A DNA stretch of 43,935 nucleotides from contig JARFQW010000118.1 in NCBI GenBank assembly GCA_029287575.1, forward strand, positions 1 to 43,935, given 5' to 3'. Shown here piece by piece: positions 24,697 through 33,672 of the stretch. This DNA comes from Gammaproteobacteria bacterium. Its GTDB lineage: Bacteria > Pseudomonadota > Gammaproteobacteria > Steroidobacterales > XN24. The position numbers were made by a program, and so were the translations under genes. The notes below the pieces were generated by a model. The model was not told where the DNA came from. It did not search any database and saw only the letters and a list, made by a program, of their open reading frames with translations. The stretch's first letter is position 1, and each line of letters opens with the position of its first letter.

Positions 24697-25773
24697 ATGA
24701 CCGAATGGCTGGACGCGATCCTTGCAGCCGAGCTGCTGGGCCACACCGGTCGCCAGTGGCTCATGGCGGCCGCGGTAACCGGCGGAGCTCTCCTGCTCTT
24801 TTTCGCGGCCACGCCCTTTGCCCGGAAGCGCATCACCACCATGGCGGAGCGGACGAGAACCGCCTGAGACGACGCCCTGGCCGAGATCCTTGCCGTCACC
24901 CGCGGCCTGGTCCTGATCATTTTCACCGTTTTCCTCGGCTCGTTGACCCTCTCACTCCCGGAGGGGACCCGCTCCGTCCTGCAATCGACCGCGCTGATCA
25001 CGCTGATCATGCAGGCCGGTCTCTGGCTGCATCGTCTGCTGATGTTCTGGCTGGGACGCGGCATCCGGAGACGCAAGGAATCCGATCCGGGCAGTGTTGT
25101 GGCGCTCAATGTTATGTCCTCGGTCGGGCGGCTGCTGCTTTGGACGGTTGTGCTGCTCCTGATCCTCGACAACCTGGGCATCAACGTTACCGCCCTGATC
25201 GCCGGACTAGGCGCGGGCGGCATCGCGGTCGCGCTCGCCGTGCAGAACATTCTCGGCGACCTGTTTGCATCACTGTCCATCGTCCTGGACAAGCCCTTCG
25301 TCGTCGGGGATTTTCTCGTGATCGACGACTACCTCGGCAGTGTCGAACACGTCGGCCTGAAGACCACCCGGCTGAGAAGCCTGTCTGGCGAACAGCTGGT
25401 GATCTCGATTACCGACCTGCTCTCCAGTCGGATCCGCAACTACGGGCGCCGTGTCCTTTTCACCCTGGGCGTTACCTATTCCACGCCGCGAGAGAAGCTT
25501 CGGCGCATACCGGAGATCATCCGCGAGGCGGTGGAGAACGAGGAGCAGACCGGCTTCGACCGGTCTCACTTCAAGGGATACGGCGCATAGTCCCTGGATT
25601 TCGAGACGGTCTACTACGTGCTCGGACCGGATTTCAATCTGCACATGGATATTCAGCAGGCCGTGAACTTCGCGATCCATGAGTGCTTCGAGGCGGAAGG
25701 CATCGAGTTTGCCTATCCGACCCAGACTCTCTATCTGGAACGTTCCGCCGCGAGAGAAGAAACGGCCGGCTGA
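24697..25773 (+). pseudogene. MscS-type mechanosensitive channel gene interrupted by two in-frame stops
   Basis: One continuous frame of about 358 codons encodes an MscS-family channel. N-terminal helices lie at about 15-38, further helices follow TGA, and then come the pore helix (LIAGLGAGGIAVALAVQNILGD), the beta domain (KPFVVGDFLVIDDYLG) and the C-terminal vestibule (FNLHMDIQQAVN, EGIEFAYPTQTLYLE). It is broken by TGA at 24865-24867 and TAG at 25588-25590, with no frameshift. The TGA stands where the family usually has Trp (RTRTA-x-DDALAE) and the TAG where Ser is usual (GYGA-x-SLDFE); each is one base from a sense codon. MscS channels release solutes on hypo-osmotic shock, which suits an osmolyte cluster. 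It could be a recent pseudogene, an assembly error or a readthrough gene. The fragments 24697-24867 and 24943-25590 are open by themselves. Confidence 0.75.
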
Positions 25774-25775
25774 GT

Positions 25776-25800
25776 CCGGGGCGGCCGCCCCGGCCGCTTT
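25776..25800. terminator. Candidate bidirectional terminator after the channel gene
   Basis: An 18-base perfect palindrome, CCGGGGCGGCCGCCCCGG (25776-25793), starts two bases after the channel stop and is followed by a short CTTTC tract. It lies between converging genes (channel and SulP), where both need to end. The T-run is too short for a textbook intrinsic terminator. Confidence 0.35.
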
Positions 25801-25880
25801 CGGCGTGCTTGACCCGGGAAGGCGGGCACCCGTCGCTTGACGGAACTGGTGCCGACCGGTCGGGGCCGGTGGCCCGCCGG

Positions 25881-27533
25881 TCAGGCTTCGATTGCGTCCC
25901 GCGCCGCATGGGCGATTGCGGCGCGCCGGTCGGAATAGACGTGGTTTTCGGGAAGCCGACCAACGATTCCCAGCTTCGCCAGCCGCTCTTCGACCTGACC
26001 AGTCGCACCGCTCAGGTAGACATCGATGCCGGCGTCCTGGGCTTCGATCAGAGCGCGCTCCAGGGCTATTCCCGCCGATACGCCGACGTAGGTCGCCTCC
26101 TTCAGGTCGATGACCAGAGACCGTTCGGTTGTTTCCTCCAGACGGAGATCGCTGATGGCCTTCGCGGCCCCGAACGGCAGCGGGCCGCCCAGCTGCACGA
26201 TGTGGACCCGTCCCCCGGAAGCACGCAGCAGATCGCGTTCCTCGCCGGTGAAATCGGCATTGTCGTCCGCGGGGTCGCGGACAACGCGGATGTCTTCGGA
26301 GAGCAGTTCCGAAAGGCGCCGAATCGTGATGACGTTCGCGATGAAGAGACCAACCCCGACAGCGACGATCAGGTCTTCGAACACGGTAAGGAGAATGACC
26401 GCGTACATGATCACGGCGCCCTTTCCGGAGATCCGGTGAGCGCGGGAAAGAAAGCTCCAGTCGACAATGTTGAAACCGACGTGGAACGCGATGCCGGCGA
26501 GCACGGCCAGCGGTATATTCGCGGTCAGACGAGCCGCGCCGAGCATGACGACGACGAGGATCGCCACGCGGACGATGCCCGACAGGGCAGTTCGTCCCCC
26601 CGCCTGTATGTTCACGACCGTGCCCATCGTAGCCCCGGCGCCGGGCAGTCCGCCGAACAGTCCGGAAACGACGTTCCCGATCCCTTGACCGACCAGTTCC
26701 TTGTCCGAGTTGTGCCGTGAGCGGGTCAGGTTGTCGGCGACCACGGCGGTGAGCAGGGCGTCGATGCAGCCGAGCATGCCCAGGACAGCCGCATCGATCA
26801 CCATCGACTCCCACTGCGAAGCGCTGAACACGGGCAGCCTGAGTTCGGGCAATCCGGTCGGGATCGCGCCGATGCGCCGGATGTCCGCAAGGTCCAGGAG
26901 CGCGAGGGATACGATCGTGCCTAGGACGAGGGCAACCAGCTGGGGAGGCACGAGGCGCTTGAAGCGCGCGGGTGTCAGGAAGAGGATCGCAATCGTGCCG
27001 ATAGCGAGTGCCAGCTCGGGCAGGGCAATGTTCGCCAGCAGATCCGGCAACTGCTCAAGGGTGCCGATTACACCGCCACCCGGCGTGGCCTGACCCATCA
27101 TCGGGCCCAGCTGAAGAATCATGAGAATCAGCCCGATGCCGGTCATGAATCCGGAGATCACGGTGTGCGGCATGAGCGTGACGTACTTCCCCAGGCGAAG
27201 AAGGCCGAAGAGAACCTGGAACATCCCGGTCAGGACCACGACGGTGAACGCCATGGCCATGCCTTGTTCGGGATTGCTCGCGATCAACCGGGTGATGACC
27301 GCCGTAAACACGACGGTCATGGGCCCGGTGGGCTCGGAGATCAGCGTCGGCGTCCCGCCGAACAAGGCAGCAAACAGGCCGATGAGAATGGCGCCGTAGA
27401 TTCCCGCCTCGGCTCCCGCACCGGAGGCCACGCCGAACGCCAGGGCCATGGGAAGCGCCACGACGGCGGCCGTCAGACCGCCGAACAGATCCCCGCGCAG
27501 ATTTCCAAGATTTATTTCGTTGAAGATGCGCAT
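25881..27533 (-). CDS. SulP-family anion transporter with STAS domain, candidate bicarbonate importer
   Basis: This 550-residue protein has a membrane domain (about 10-400) of the SLC26/SulP fold, with MALAFGVASGAGAEAGIYGA near the N-terminus and SGFMTGIGLILM and GGLPGAGATMGTVVNIQAGGRTALSG further on. It ends in a cytoplasmic STAS domain (about 435-545, VIDLKEATYVGVSAGIALERAL). SulP proteins carry sulfate, bicarbonate or other anions; BicA of cyanobacteria is a sodium-bicarbonate member. The gene is divergent from the carboxysome operon across a 340-base shared gap, so I infer supply of inorganic carbon. Sulfate transport remains possible because the substrate cannot be read from sequence alone. 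A G-rich ribosome site precedes the ATG. Confidence 0.85.
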   Translation of the reverse strand: MRIFNEINLGNLRGDLFGGLTAAVVALPMALAFGVASGAGAEAGIYGAILIGLFAALFGGTPTLISEPTGPMTVVFTAVITRLIASNPEQGMAMAFTVVVLTGMFQVLFGLLRLGKYVTLMPHTVISGFMTGIGLILMILQLGPMMGQATPGGGVIGTLEQLPDLLANIALPELALAIGTIAILFLTPARFKRLVPPQLVALVLGTIVSLALLDLADIRRIGAIPTGLPELRLPVFSASQWESMVIDAAVLGMLGCIDALLTAVVADNLTRSRHNSDKELVGQGIGNVVSGLFGGLPGAGATMGTVVNIQAGGRTALSGIVRVAILVVVMLGAARLTANIPLAVLAGIAFHVGFNIVDWSFLSRAHRISGKGAVIMYAVILLTVFEDLIVAVGVGLFIANVITIRRLSELLSEDIRVVRDPADDNADFTGEERDLLRASGGRVHIVQLGGPLPFGAAKAISDLRLEETTERSLVIDLKEATYVGVSAGIALERALIEAQDAGIDVYLSGATGQVEERLAKLGIVGRLPENHVYSDRRAAIAHAARDAIEA

Positions 27534-27873
27534 CTCATCCCCCCGGTTGCACGGCGGCGCCTGAAACCTCCGCTTTGCTCACCGGCCAGTCCAATACGAC
27601 CGGGAGCCATGAAACTGGCCCCGAGGGGACCCCGCAGAACCAACGCCAGCCCGGGAGTCTACGAGAGGCCGATCGGCATCGGGGAAAAGACTTCCGATGC
27701 TTCCCATAGACGGCGATAGATGAAATGGCCGTTATCTGTTCTGGCTTGGTTCGATGCTTTTCTATTAACCATTGCTTTTCGTAGATATCTAGTATTCCGA
27801 TTGTCTATTTGTTTTTCATTGCATTCTGTCGATACTTGGTAGCCTGTCAGCAGGCACTCACGGAGAACGTCCG
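27534..27873. promoter_or_regulatory. Divergent SulP/carboxysome control region
   Basis: In this 340-base gap the stretch 27715-27850 is markedly AT-rich compared with all flanking DNA. The best promoter for the carboxysome operon is TTGTTT (27809-27814), a 16-base spacer and GATACT (27831-27836), which would start transcription near 27843, about 30 bases before cbbL. A perfect palindrome, TAGATATCTA (27782-27791), lies just upstream of this promoter, where a LysR-type activator such as CbbR could bind. GGAGA lies seven bases before the cbbL ATG. No protein gene is visible in the gap. Confidence 0.45.
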
Positions 27874-29289
27874 ATGGCTTCGAACACATATGACGCAGGC
27901 GTCAAGGATTATCGACAAAACTACTGGACGCCGGGCTACGTCCCTCTGGACACCGATTTGCTGGCCTGCTTCAAGATCACGGCGCAGTCCGGGGTGCCCC
28001 GGGAAGAGGCGGCGGCGGCTGTTGCGGCGGAGTCGTCGACGGGCACGTGGACCACGGTGTGGTCGGACCTGCTGACCGACATCGACTATTACAAGGGCCG
28101 GGCCTACCGGATCGAGGACGTCCCCGGGGACGACGAGTCCTTCTACGCCTTCATCGCCTATCCCATCGATCTTTTCGAAGAAGGATCCGTGGTCAACGTC
28201 CTGACTTCGCTGGTCGGCAACGTTTTCGGGTTCAAGGCCGTCAAGCATCTTCGCCTGGAGGACATCCGTTTCCCGATCGCCTACGTCAAGACCTGCATGG
28301 GCCCACCGAACGGCATTCAGGTTGAGCGCGACAAGATGAACAAGTACGGGCGACCCCTGCTGGGCTGCACAATCAAGCCCAAGCTCGGCCTGTCCGCCAA
28401 GAATTACGGGCGCGCAGTCTACGAGTGCCTGCGCGGCGGGCTCGACTTCACCAAGGACGATGAAAACGTCAACTCGCAGCCATTCATGCGCTGGCAGAAT
28501 CGGTTCGAGTTCGTGGCCGAGGCCGTGATCAAGTCTCAGCAGGAAACGGGTGAGCGGAAGGGCCACTACCTGAACGTGACCGCCCCGGATCCCGAGCAGA
28601 TGTACGAGCGCGCCGAGTTTGCCAAGGAACTCGGCATGCCCATCATCATGCACGACTTCCTCACCGGCGGATTCTGCGCCAACACCGGACTGGCCAAGTG
28701 GTGCCGCAACAACGGCATGCTGCTGCATATCCACCGCGCCATGCACGCCGTGATCGACCGGCATCCGAAACACGGCATTCATTTCCGCGTCCTCGCCAAG
28801 TGTCTCCGTCTTTCCGGCGGTGACCATCTGCACACCGGCACTGTCGTCGGCAAGCTGGAAGGCGATCGCGCCTCGACCCTCGGTTTCGTCGACCTCCTGC
28901 GGGAATCGTTCATTGCCGAGGACCGCAAGCGGGGAATTTTCTTTGACCAGGACTGGGGCTCCATGCCCGGCGTCTTCGCGGTCGCATCGGGCGGCATTCA
29001 CGTCTGGCACATGCCGGCATTGGTCACGATTTTTGGCGATGACTCCGTGCTGCAGTTCGGCGGCGGCACCCAGGGCCATCCCTGGGGCAACGCAGCCGGT
29101 GCAGCGGCCAACCGCGTGGCCTGCGAAGCCTCCGTCAAGGCGCGCAACGAAGGCCGCGAAATCGAGAAGGAGGCTCGCGACATCCTGACCGAGGCCGCCC
29201 AGTCCAGCCCGGAGCTGGCCGCCGCCATGGAGGTCTGGAGCGAGATCAAGTTCGAGTTCGAGACCGTGGACAAGCTGGACGCCGCCTGA
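27874..29289 (+). CDS. cbbL: RuBisCO large subunit, form IA, carboxysomal type
   Basis: This 471-residue large subunit fixes CO2 onto ribulose-1,5-bisphosphate. Catalytic motifs are intact: [11 protein letters not shown] (proton-transfer lysine), [17 protein letters not shown] (carbamylated lysine plus Asp-Glu metal ligands), HIHRAMHAV, and [17 protein letters not shown] (loop 6 lysine). The N-terminal [17 protein letters not shown] is typical of alpha-carboxysome form IA enzymes. It starts the operon with cbbS and the shell genes, so the enzyme should be packaged through CsoS2 binding. Confidence 0.98.
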   Translation: MASNTYDAGVKDYRQNYWTPGYVPLDTDLLACFKITAQSGVPREEAAAAVAAESSTGTWTTVWSDLLTDIDYYKGRAYRIEDVPGDDESFYAFIAYPIDLFEEGSVVNVLTSLVGNVFGFKAVKHLRLEDIRFPIAYVKTCMGPPNGIQVERDKMNKYGRPLLGCTIKPKLGLSAKNYGRAVYECLRGGLDFTKDDENVNSQPFMRWQNRFEFVAEAVIKSQQETGERKGHYLNVTAPDPEQMYERAEFAKELGMPIIMHDFLTGGFCANTGLAKWCRNNGMLLHIHRAMHAVIDRHPKHGIHFRVLAKCLRLSGGDHLHTGTVVGKLEGDRASTLGFVDLLRESFIAEDRKRGIFFDQDWGSMPGVFAVASGGIHVWHMPALVTIFGDDSVLQFGGGTQGHPWGNAAGAAANRVACEASVKARNEGREIEKEARDILTEAAQSSPELAAAMEVWSEIKFEFETVDKLDAA

Positions 29290-29341
29290 GGCCCAGTGCG
29301 CCGCCGCAGTCCGGAAACGAATCGACCAACAGGAGAGCCAA

Positions 29342-29686
29342 ATGGCCGCAATGCATGACGTCGGCGACTACCAGACCGAGCAAACCCTGGAGACGTTCGG
29401 ATTTCTTCCGAAGCTTTCGCCCCAGGAGATCTATCAGCAGATCGCCTACATCCTCGCTCAGGGGTGGGCGCCGGCTATCGAGCACGAGCATCCGTCCTCC
29501 GCGTTCAACCACTACTGGACGATGTGGAAGCTGCCGTTCTTTGGAGAGAAGGACGTCAACGCCGTCGCCGGACAGCTCGAGGCCTGTCACCGGGCCTATC
29601 CGGACCACCACGTGCGCCTGATCGGGTACGACAACTACACGCAGAGCCAGGGCGCGGCGTTCGTGGTCTACGAAGGTCGCGCCTGA
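29342..29686 (+). CDS. cbbS: RuBisCO small subunit, form IA
   Basis: This 114-residue small subunit caps the L8 core of RuBisCO. Family landmarks are [38 protein letters not shown] and [24 protein letters not shown]. The length and the lack of the long loop of plant subunits are normal for carboxysomal form IA. It follows cbbL by 52 bases with a ribosome site (AGGAGAG). Confidence 0.97.
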   Translation: MAAMHDVGDYQTEQTLETFGFLPKLSPQEIYQQIAYILAQGWAPAIEHEHPSSAFNHYWTMWKLPFFGEKDVNAVAGQLEACHRAYPDHHVRLIGYDNYTQSQGAAFVVYEGRA

Positions 29687-29731
29687 CCGGCACGGGCGCT
29701 GGTGCAGCGACGGTCCAACGGAGAGAAATTG

Positions 29732-31492
29732 ATGGCAAGCAGCGGACGGGAAGCAGCAATCGCACGACGCCGGGCACAGTCCCGCGCAGGTAGGAGCTCA
29801 CAGGCTTCGGCGCCAGCGGCTGGATCGTCGTCTGCTTCCGGCACGCCTGGGGGCAGCGCCACGCCGTCCGGCAGGGCACTCGCGCGGGCGCGCCGCCGGT
29901 CCATGTCCGAATCCGGCGCGGCAGGCATCGAGCAGCGCGATCGTCGCCGCGGCCAGCCATCACAACAGCAGAGCGGGAGTGCTGAACACGACGCATCCAA
30001 GGAGCCGTGTGACTGCGGCTGCGGCGGGGCAGACACGGCGAAGCCACGGCCTTCCAGCGCCGAGCCCGGCGAAGACTTCATGGCCGGGCCGTATTCGGAC
30101 ATCACGCCCGGCGCCCCGGGCATGGCACCTGGCCGCCTCAAGGCCATGGCTAGGCGGCGAGCGCAGTCCCGCTCCGGAAGGGAGGTTGCGAGTCAGAGCA
30201 GCCGCACCAGCGCCAGGCCGGCGGCCGCGGAACAGGCAAACTCTCCCGAAGCTGGCGGAGAGCCCGTGCAGAAAGCCGTTGCCGTGACCGCCGATGAGCA
30301 CCCCCACATGATCACCGGCACGGTCGCCGGCTCCGGCTCGCATGTCACGGGCGCGGAGGCCGGCAGTTCCGGGCGCGTGACCGGCACCGAGTACTTGCCG
30401 CGGGGCAAGGCGGAAGAAGAAGCCCGCAGAAGCTCCGCCGGCATGAAAGTCGGCCGAAGCCGTACCAGCCGCGGCGGCGTCGTCAGCGGCACGCCGCTGG
30501 GACGGAGTTTCCTGGTCACCGGCAACGAGCCGGGCAGCTGCAAGATGGTCACCGGAAACGAGTACGTCGGTGGTGAACAGTACACGGAGCTTTGCGCAAA
30601 ACCCGCGCCGAGGCGGCGCGCGCCCGCCGCTGCCTCCTCGACAGCCCGAGGCAGGACGGTCACGGGCAGTCTGCCCGGACGCTCACCGCGCGTGACCGGC
30701 GACGAGCCCGGCTCGTGCGAAGCGGTAACCGGCACGCCCTACGTGGGCAAGGACCAGACCGAGGTCTTCTGCGATGAGGGAGCCCAGGCCGCATCGACTT
30801 CGAGGGCGCGCCCGATGCGCTCCACGCCGGGGCCCGAGCTCACGGGCCAGCAGCCTGGGCTCAATGGTCACGTAACGGGTGCCGAGCGCGGGGCCTGCGA
30901 GGCCGTGACGGGAACACCGTACGTGGGAAAGGGCCAGTATGAGAGCACGTGCGGACCCGAAGCTCCGGAATTGGCCGGGGACGGGGCGCACAGCGACGGC
31001 CATTCCGCACCGTGGACGGCCTTCAGCATCATGTCGCCCGCCCGGGAAGCGAGCCTCAGAAACGGCACGGGAGAGGACGGACCCCGCGGACAGATTACGG
31101 GGCCCTTTGGAAAGGGCCACGGAAAAGTCACGGGCACGGAGGCATTCAAGAACGGCGGCGCGGCTACGGCTTCCTCCGGGAACACCGGGACACATGCACC
31201 GGCTGCACCTGCCACCGTTCAGCGAAACAAACGAATCACCGGTGAGGGGATTGACTCGGGCCTGCGAATCACGGGAGACGACTGGGACCGGGGTGATCGG
31301 GTGACCGGCACGGAAGGGTCCTCATCGACGGTGCGCAACCCGACGCGCCGGGGCGGTCCGATGGCCGCCATGTCCAGACCTCCGGCGGGCCGCCACCCTG
31401 ACCCGGCCGCGCCTGAATCCCGGGTTACCGGCGGGGCGGGTGCTTCGGCCCGGGGCGCGCTCGTAACCGTCTCGGGGGGAGCCCGCGGCTGA
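29732..31492 (+). CDS. csoS2: Carboxysome scaffold protein CsoS2, short version
   Basis: This 586-residue disordered scaffold links RuBisCO to the shell. The start at 29732 follows GGAGAG. The N-terminal region has three basic RuBisCO-binding repeats (about 3-20, 46-62 and 134-150, of the type SGREAAIARRRAQSRAGR). The middle region (about 190-425) has four repeats with VTGxExGSCxxVTGTxYVG cores and paired cysteines. The C-terminal region (about 430-586) ends in VTGGAGASARGALVTVSGG. Typical CsoS2 proteins are around 700-870 residues with four N and six or seven M repeats, so this one is short. I see no certain slippery heptamer for the -1 frameshift known in Halothiobacillus. Confidence 0.93.
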   Translation: MASSGREAAIARRRAQSRAGRSSQASAPAAGSSSASGTPGGSATPSGRALARARRRSMSESGAAGIEQRDRRRGQPSQQQSGSAEHDASKEPCDCGCGGADTAKPRPSSAEPGEDFMAGPYSDITPGAPGMAPGRLKAMARRRAQSRSGREVASQSSRTSARPAAAEQANSPEAGGEPVQKAVAVTADEHPHMITGTVAGSGSHVTGAEAGSSGRVTGTEYLPRGKAEEEARRSSAGMKVGRSRTSRGGVVSGTPLGRSFLVTGNEPGSCKMVTGNEYVGGEQYTELCAKPAPRRRAPAAASSTARGRTVTGSLPGRSPRVTGDEPGSCEAVTGTPYVGKDQTEVFCDEGAQAASTSRARPMRSTPGPELTGQQPGLNGHVTGAERGACEAVTGTPYVGKGQYESTCGPEAPELAGDGAHSDGHSAPWTAFSIMSPAREASLRNGTGEDGPRGQITGPFGKGHGKVTGTEAFKNGGAATASSGNTGTHAPAAPATVQRNKRITGEGIDSGLRITGDDWDRGDRVTGTEGSSSTVRNPTRRGGPMAAMSRPPAGRHPDPAAPESRVTGGAGASARGALVTVSGGARG

Positions 31493-31507
31493 GCCGTGGC
31501 CTGACCC

Positions 31508-33097
31508 ATGAACAGACCCATGACCGCCAACCGTCGCCCCGCCGGACGCGCCGTCTGCTGGTCCCAGGCGGCACCCGTCCGACCGCCCGCAGCGCGCCAG
31601 CCAGGCCCCCGCGCGAAAACTGTCGCGGCCCGGCGGAACAAGCCCGGCCTGTCCGGTGCCGTAACCGGTCGCAACGTCATCGGGACACACCCGCTTACTC
31701 GAGAGCAGGACAATAGCCGTCTCGGCCAGTACGAGCACTCGATAAAGCAGGCCTTCGACAGAATCGAGCCCGCATTGCGTGACATCGCCGCGCGCCAGCA
31801 CGACAGGGATTTCGAATCCCAGGCCCAGCGGATCGCCGAGTCTGCGCTGGGCTTCCCTCTGCCGGCGAGAATACTTGACCACGCCTGGGTCGAGCAGCTG
31901 GACATGCGCACGCTCTTCGCATGGGCGGTTTTCGAAACATACCGCCGCTTTGCCGAAGACTTCTTCCGGCGGGACCCGCTTGCGGACGAGGACGCGGAGG
32001 ATTTCGAGGCCTTCCTTCAGTCCTGCGGGTTTCACAGCTTCGACATCTCTCCCTGCGCGGACGGCCGGCTGGCTCATGTCGTGCGCTACGCCCTGCGCCT
32101 GCCCATGCGCCACGTGCGGCGGAAGTCGTACGCCGGCGCCATGTTCGACGTTGAGGAAAGCCTGGACCGCTGGGTCGAGACCGAACTCAACCGCTACCGT
32201 GAGGGCGTGCCCAACACCGCCGACGAGTCCACGCGCTATCTGAAGGTCGCGATGTATCACTTCAGCAGCTCGGCCCCGGGCGTCGAGGGATGCGCTGCGC
32301 ACGGAAGCGACGTGGACCGTGCCGCGGCGGCCGCCCTGGAGCGCCTGCTGGATTTCCAGCGAGCGATCCAGAACAGCTTCTGCTGCGGGGCGTCCATCGA
32401 TCTGCTGCTGCTCGGCATCGACACGGATACGGATGCCCTGCGAGCGCATGTTCCCGATGGCGACGGCGTGCTCGCCGTGGACCGGTTCGTGGATGCCGCG
32501 AAAGCCTACGAGGAGACGCATCGGCTCTCGCCGAGGGACGCGGAGGACGTGATCACGGGCATGGCATCAGCCTGCGCAGCCGCCGGTGACGGGGCGCCGG
32601 CGCCCGCCGGAATGATTCGCCTCATTGCGCGACTGGTCGCAAACAACTTCTCGCAGATTGATTACGTCGGCCGGAACTTCGGCGGAACATATCCGGACAT
32701 CGGCCACCAGGAGCGTTTCATCGGGGCCGGGCGGGGATTCGACGAAATCCAGCTGCGCAACCTGACCTACTTCGCCCACTTGAATACGGTCGAGGAATCC
32801 GCCGCGGACCTCGACGTGGGCATCCGGATTTTTTCGCACCTGAATGCAGAGCGGGGCTTACCGATTCCCGTCGTCGTGCGTTTCGACTACCGGGGCGACG
32901 TCCCGGGCGCCCGCGACCGCGCGGTAGAACGCTGTGCGCGAGTGGACCACGCCCTCCGCGCCCGGTACGCGGAGCTGGCAGACCACGGCCTGCTACACAC
33001 CATGCTGGCCGTGCGGGACTGCCAGGGCAACGCGGCGATCGAGATTGTCGGCACGTCGCTGGATGCGGGCATGGCACCACTGGAGGGAGCGCACTGA
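31508..33097 (+). CDS. csoSCA: Carboxysomal beta-type carbonic anhydrase CsoSCA (CsoS3)
   Basis: This 529-residue enzyme sits inside the shell and converts bicarbonate to CO2 for RuBisCO. The zinc and catalytic residues are visible: Cys183-Asp185-Arg187 in PCADGRLAH, His251 in AMYHFSSS and Cys262 in GCAAHGSD. A helical N-terminal domain (about 70-170) and a C-terminal pseudo-repeat domain that has lost the active site follow the family plan. The first 60 residues are disordered and basic (ARRNKPGLSG), the RuBisCO-binding region. A second ATG lies four codons after the first. The stop overlaps csoS4A. Confidence 0.95.
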   Translation: MNRPMTANRRPAGRAVCWSQAAPVRPPAARQPGPRAKTVAARRNKPGLSGAVTGRNVIGTHPLTREQDNSRLGQYEHSIKQAFDRIEPALRDIAARQHDRDFESQAQRIAESALGFPLPARILDHAWVEQLDMRTLFAWAVFETYRRFAEDFFRRDPLADEDAEDFEAFLQSCGFHSFDISPCADGRLAHVVRYALRLPMRHVRRKSYAGAMFDVEESLDRWVETELNRYREGVPNTADESTRYLKVAMYHFSSSAPGVEGCAAHGSDVDRAAAAALERLLDFQRAIQNSFCCGASIDLLLLGIDTDTDALRAHVPDGDGVLAVDRFVDAAKAYEETHRLSPRDAEDVITGMASACAAAGDGAPAPAGMIRLIARLVANNFSQIDYVGRNFGGTYPDIGHQERFIGAGRGFDEIQLRNLTYFAHLNTVEESAADLDVGIRIFSHLNAERGLPIPVVVRFDYRGDVPGARDRAVERCARVDHALRARYAELADHGLLHTMLAVRDCQGNAAIEIVGTSLDAGMAPLEGAH

Positions 33098-33345
33098 TGA
33101 AGATCTGCCAGATCGAGAAGCCGCTCGTGGCAACCAATCGCATCCCGGGTCTTGAGCATCGCCACCTTCAGGTCGTGCGCGACGGCAAGAACCAGCTGGT
33201 CGCGGTCGATCCCGTGGGCTGCAAGCCCGGCGACTGGGTGATCTGCGTGGGCAGTTCGGCCGCCCGGGAAGCCGCTGGCAGCAAGGACTACCCGAGTGAC
33301 CTGACCATTGTGGGCATCATCGACTACTGGGACGAGGAACACTGA
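33097..33345 (+). CDS. csoS4A: Carboxysome shell vertex protein CsoS4A
   Basis: This 82-residue BMV-type (EutN/CcmL fold) protein forms pentamers that cap the vertices of the icosahedral shell. The sequence VDPVGCKPGDWVICVGSSAARE and the LTIVGIIDYWD end are hallmarks. The ATG shares one base with the csoSCA stop, so translation is coupled. Confidence 0.95.
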   Translation: MKICQIEKPLVATNRIPGLEHRHLQVVRDGKNQLVAVDPVGCKPGDWVICVGSSAAREAAGSKDYPSDLTIVGIIDYWDEEH

Positions 33346-33346
33346 G

Positions 33347-33613
33347 TTGGAAATTGTCAGAGTCGTCTCGGACCTGGTGTGCACCAGCAGAGTTTCGGGC
33401 CTCGACGCCCGCAGCCTGCGGGTCCTCGAGACCTCCTCCGGCGGGCTCGCGGTGGCCGTTGACCCCGTGGGCACGCGCCCCGGCGACTGGGTTTTTACCG
33501 TGAGCGGCTCGGCCGCCCGTTACGCGACAGGAGACTTTGACACCCATACCGATCTGACCATCGGGGGAATTATCGATTTCTGGGAGGACGCCGGCGGGAC
33601 TCGAGGCAGCTGA
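33347..33613 (+). CDS. csoS4B: Carboxysome shell vertex protein CsoS4B
   Basis: This 88-residue second pentamer protein is translated from a TTG at 33347, one base after the csoS4A stop. No ATG or GTG gives the right N-terminus (EIVRVVSDLVCTSRV). Core motifs VDPVGTRPGDWVFTVSGSAARY and LTIGGIIDFWE match CsoS4A. Without TTG as start the gene would be mis-called in the upstream out-of-family sequence. Confidence 0.92.
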   Translation: MEIVRVVSDLVCTSRVSGLDARSLRVLETSSGGLAVAVDPVGTRPGDWVFTVSGSAARYATGDFDTHTDLTIGGIIDFWEDAGGTRGS

Positions 33614-33672
33614 CACGCTGACTGAAAACCCGCCGAGCGGGCGATTTGACTGGCAACAACGGAGACATAGAG

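Noticed and set aside
31190-31300. A programmed -1 frameshift site in csoS2 near the A-rich string GAAACAAACGAATC
   Set aside because: The string does not form an X-XXY-YYZ heptamer in the reading frame. Without RNA or protein data I cannot support a frameshift here.
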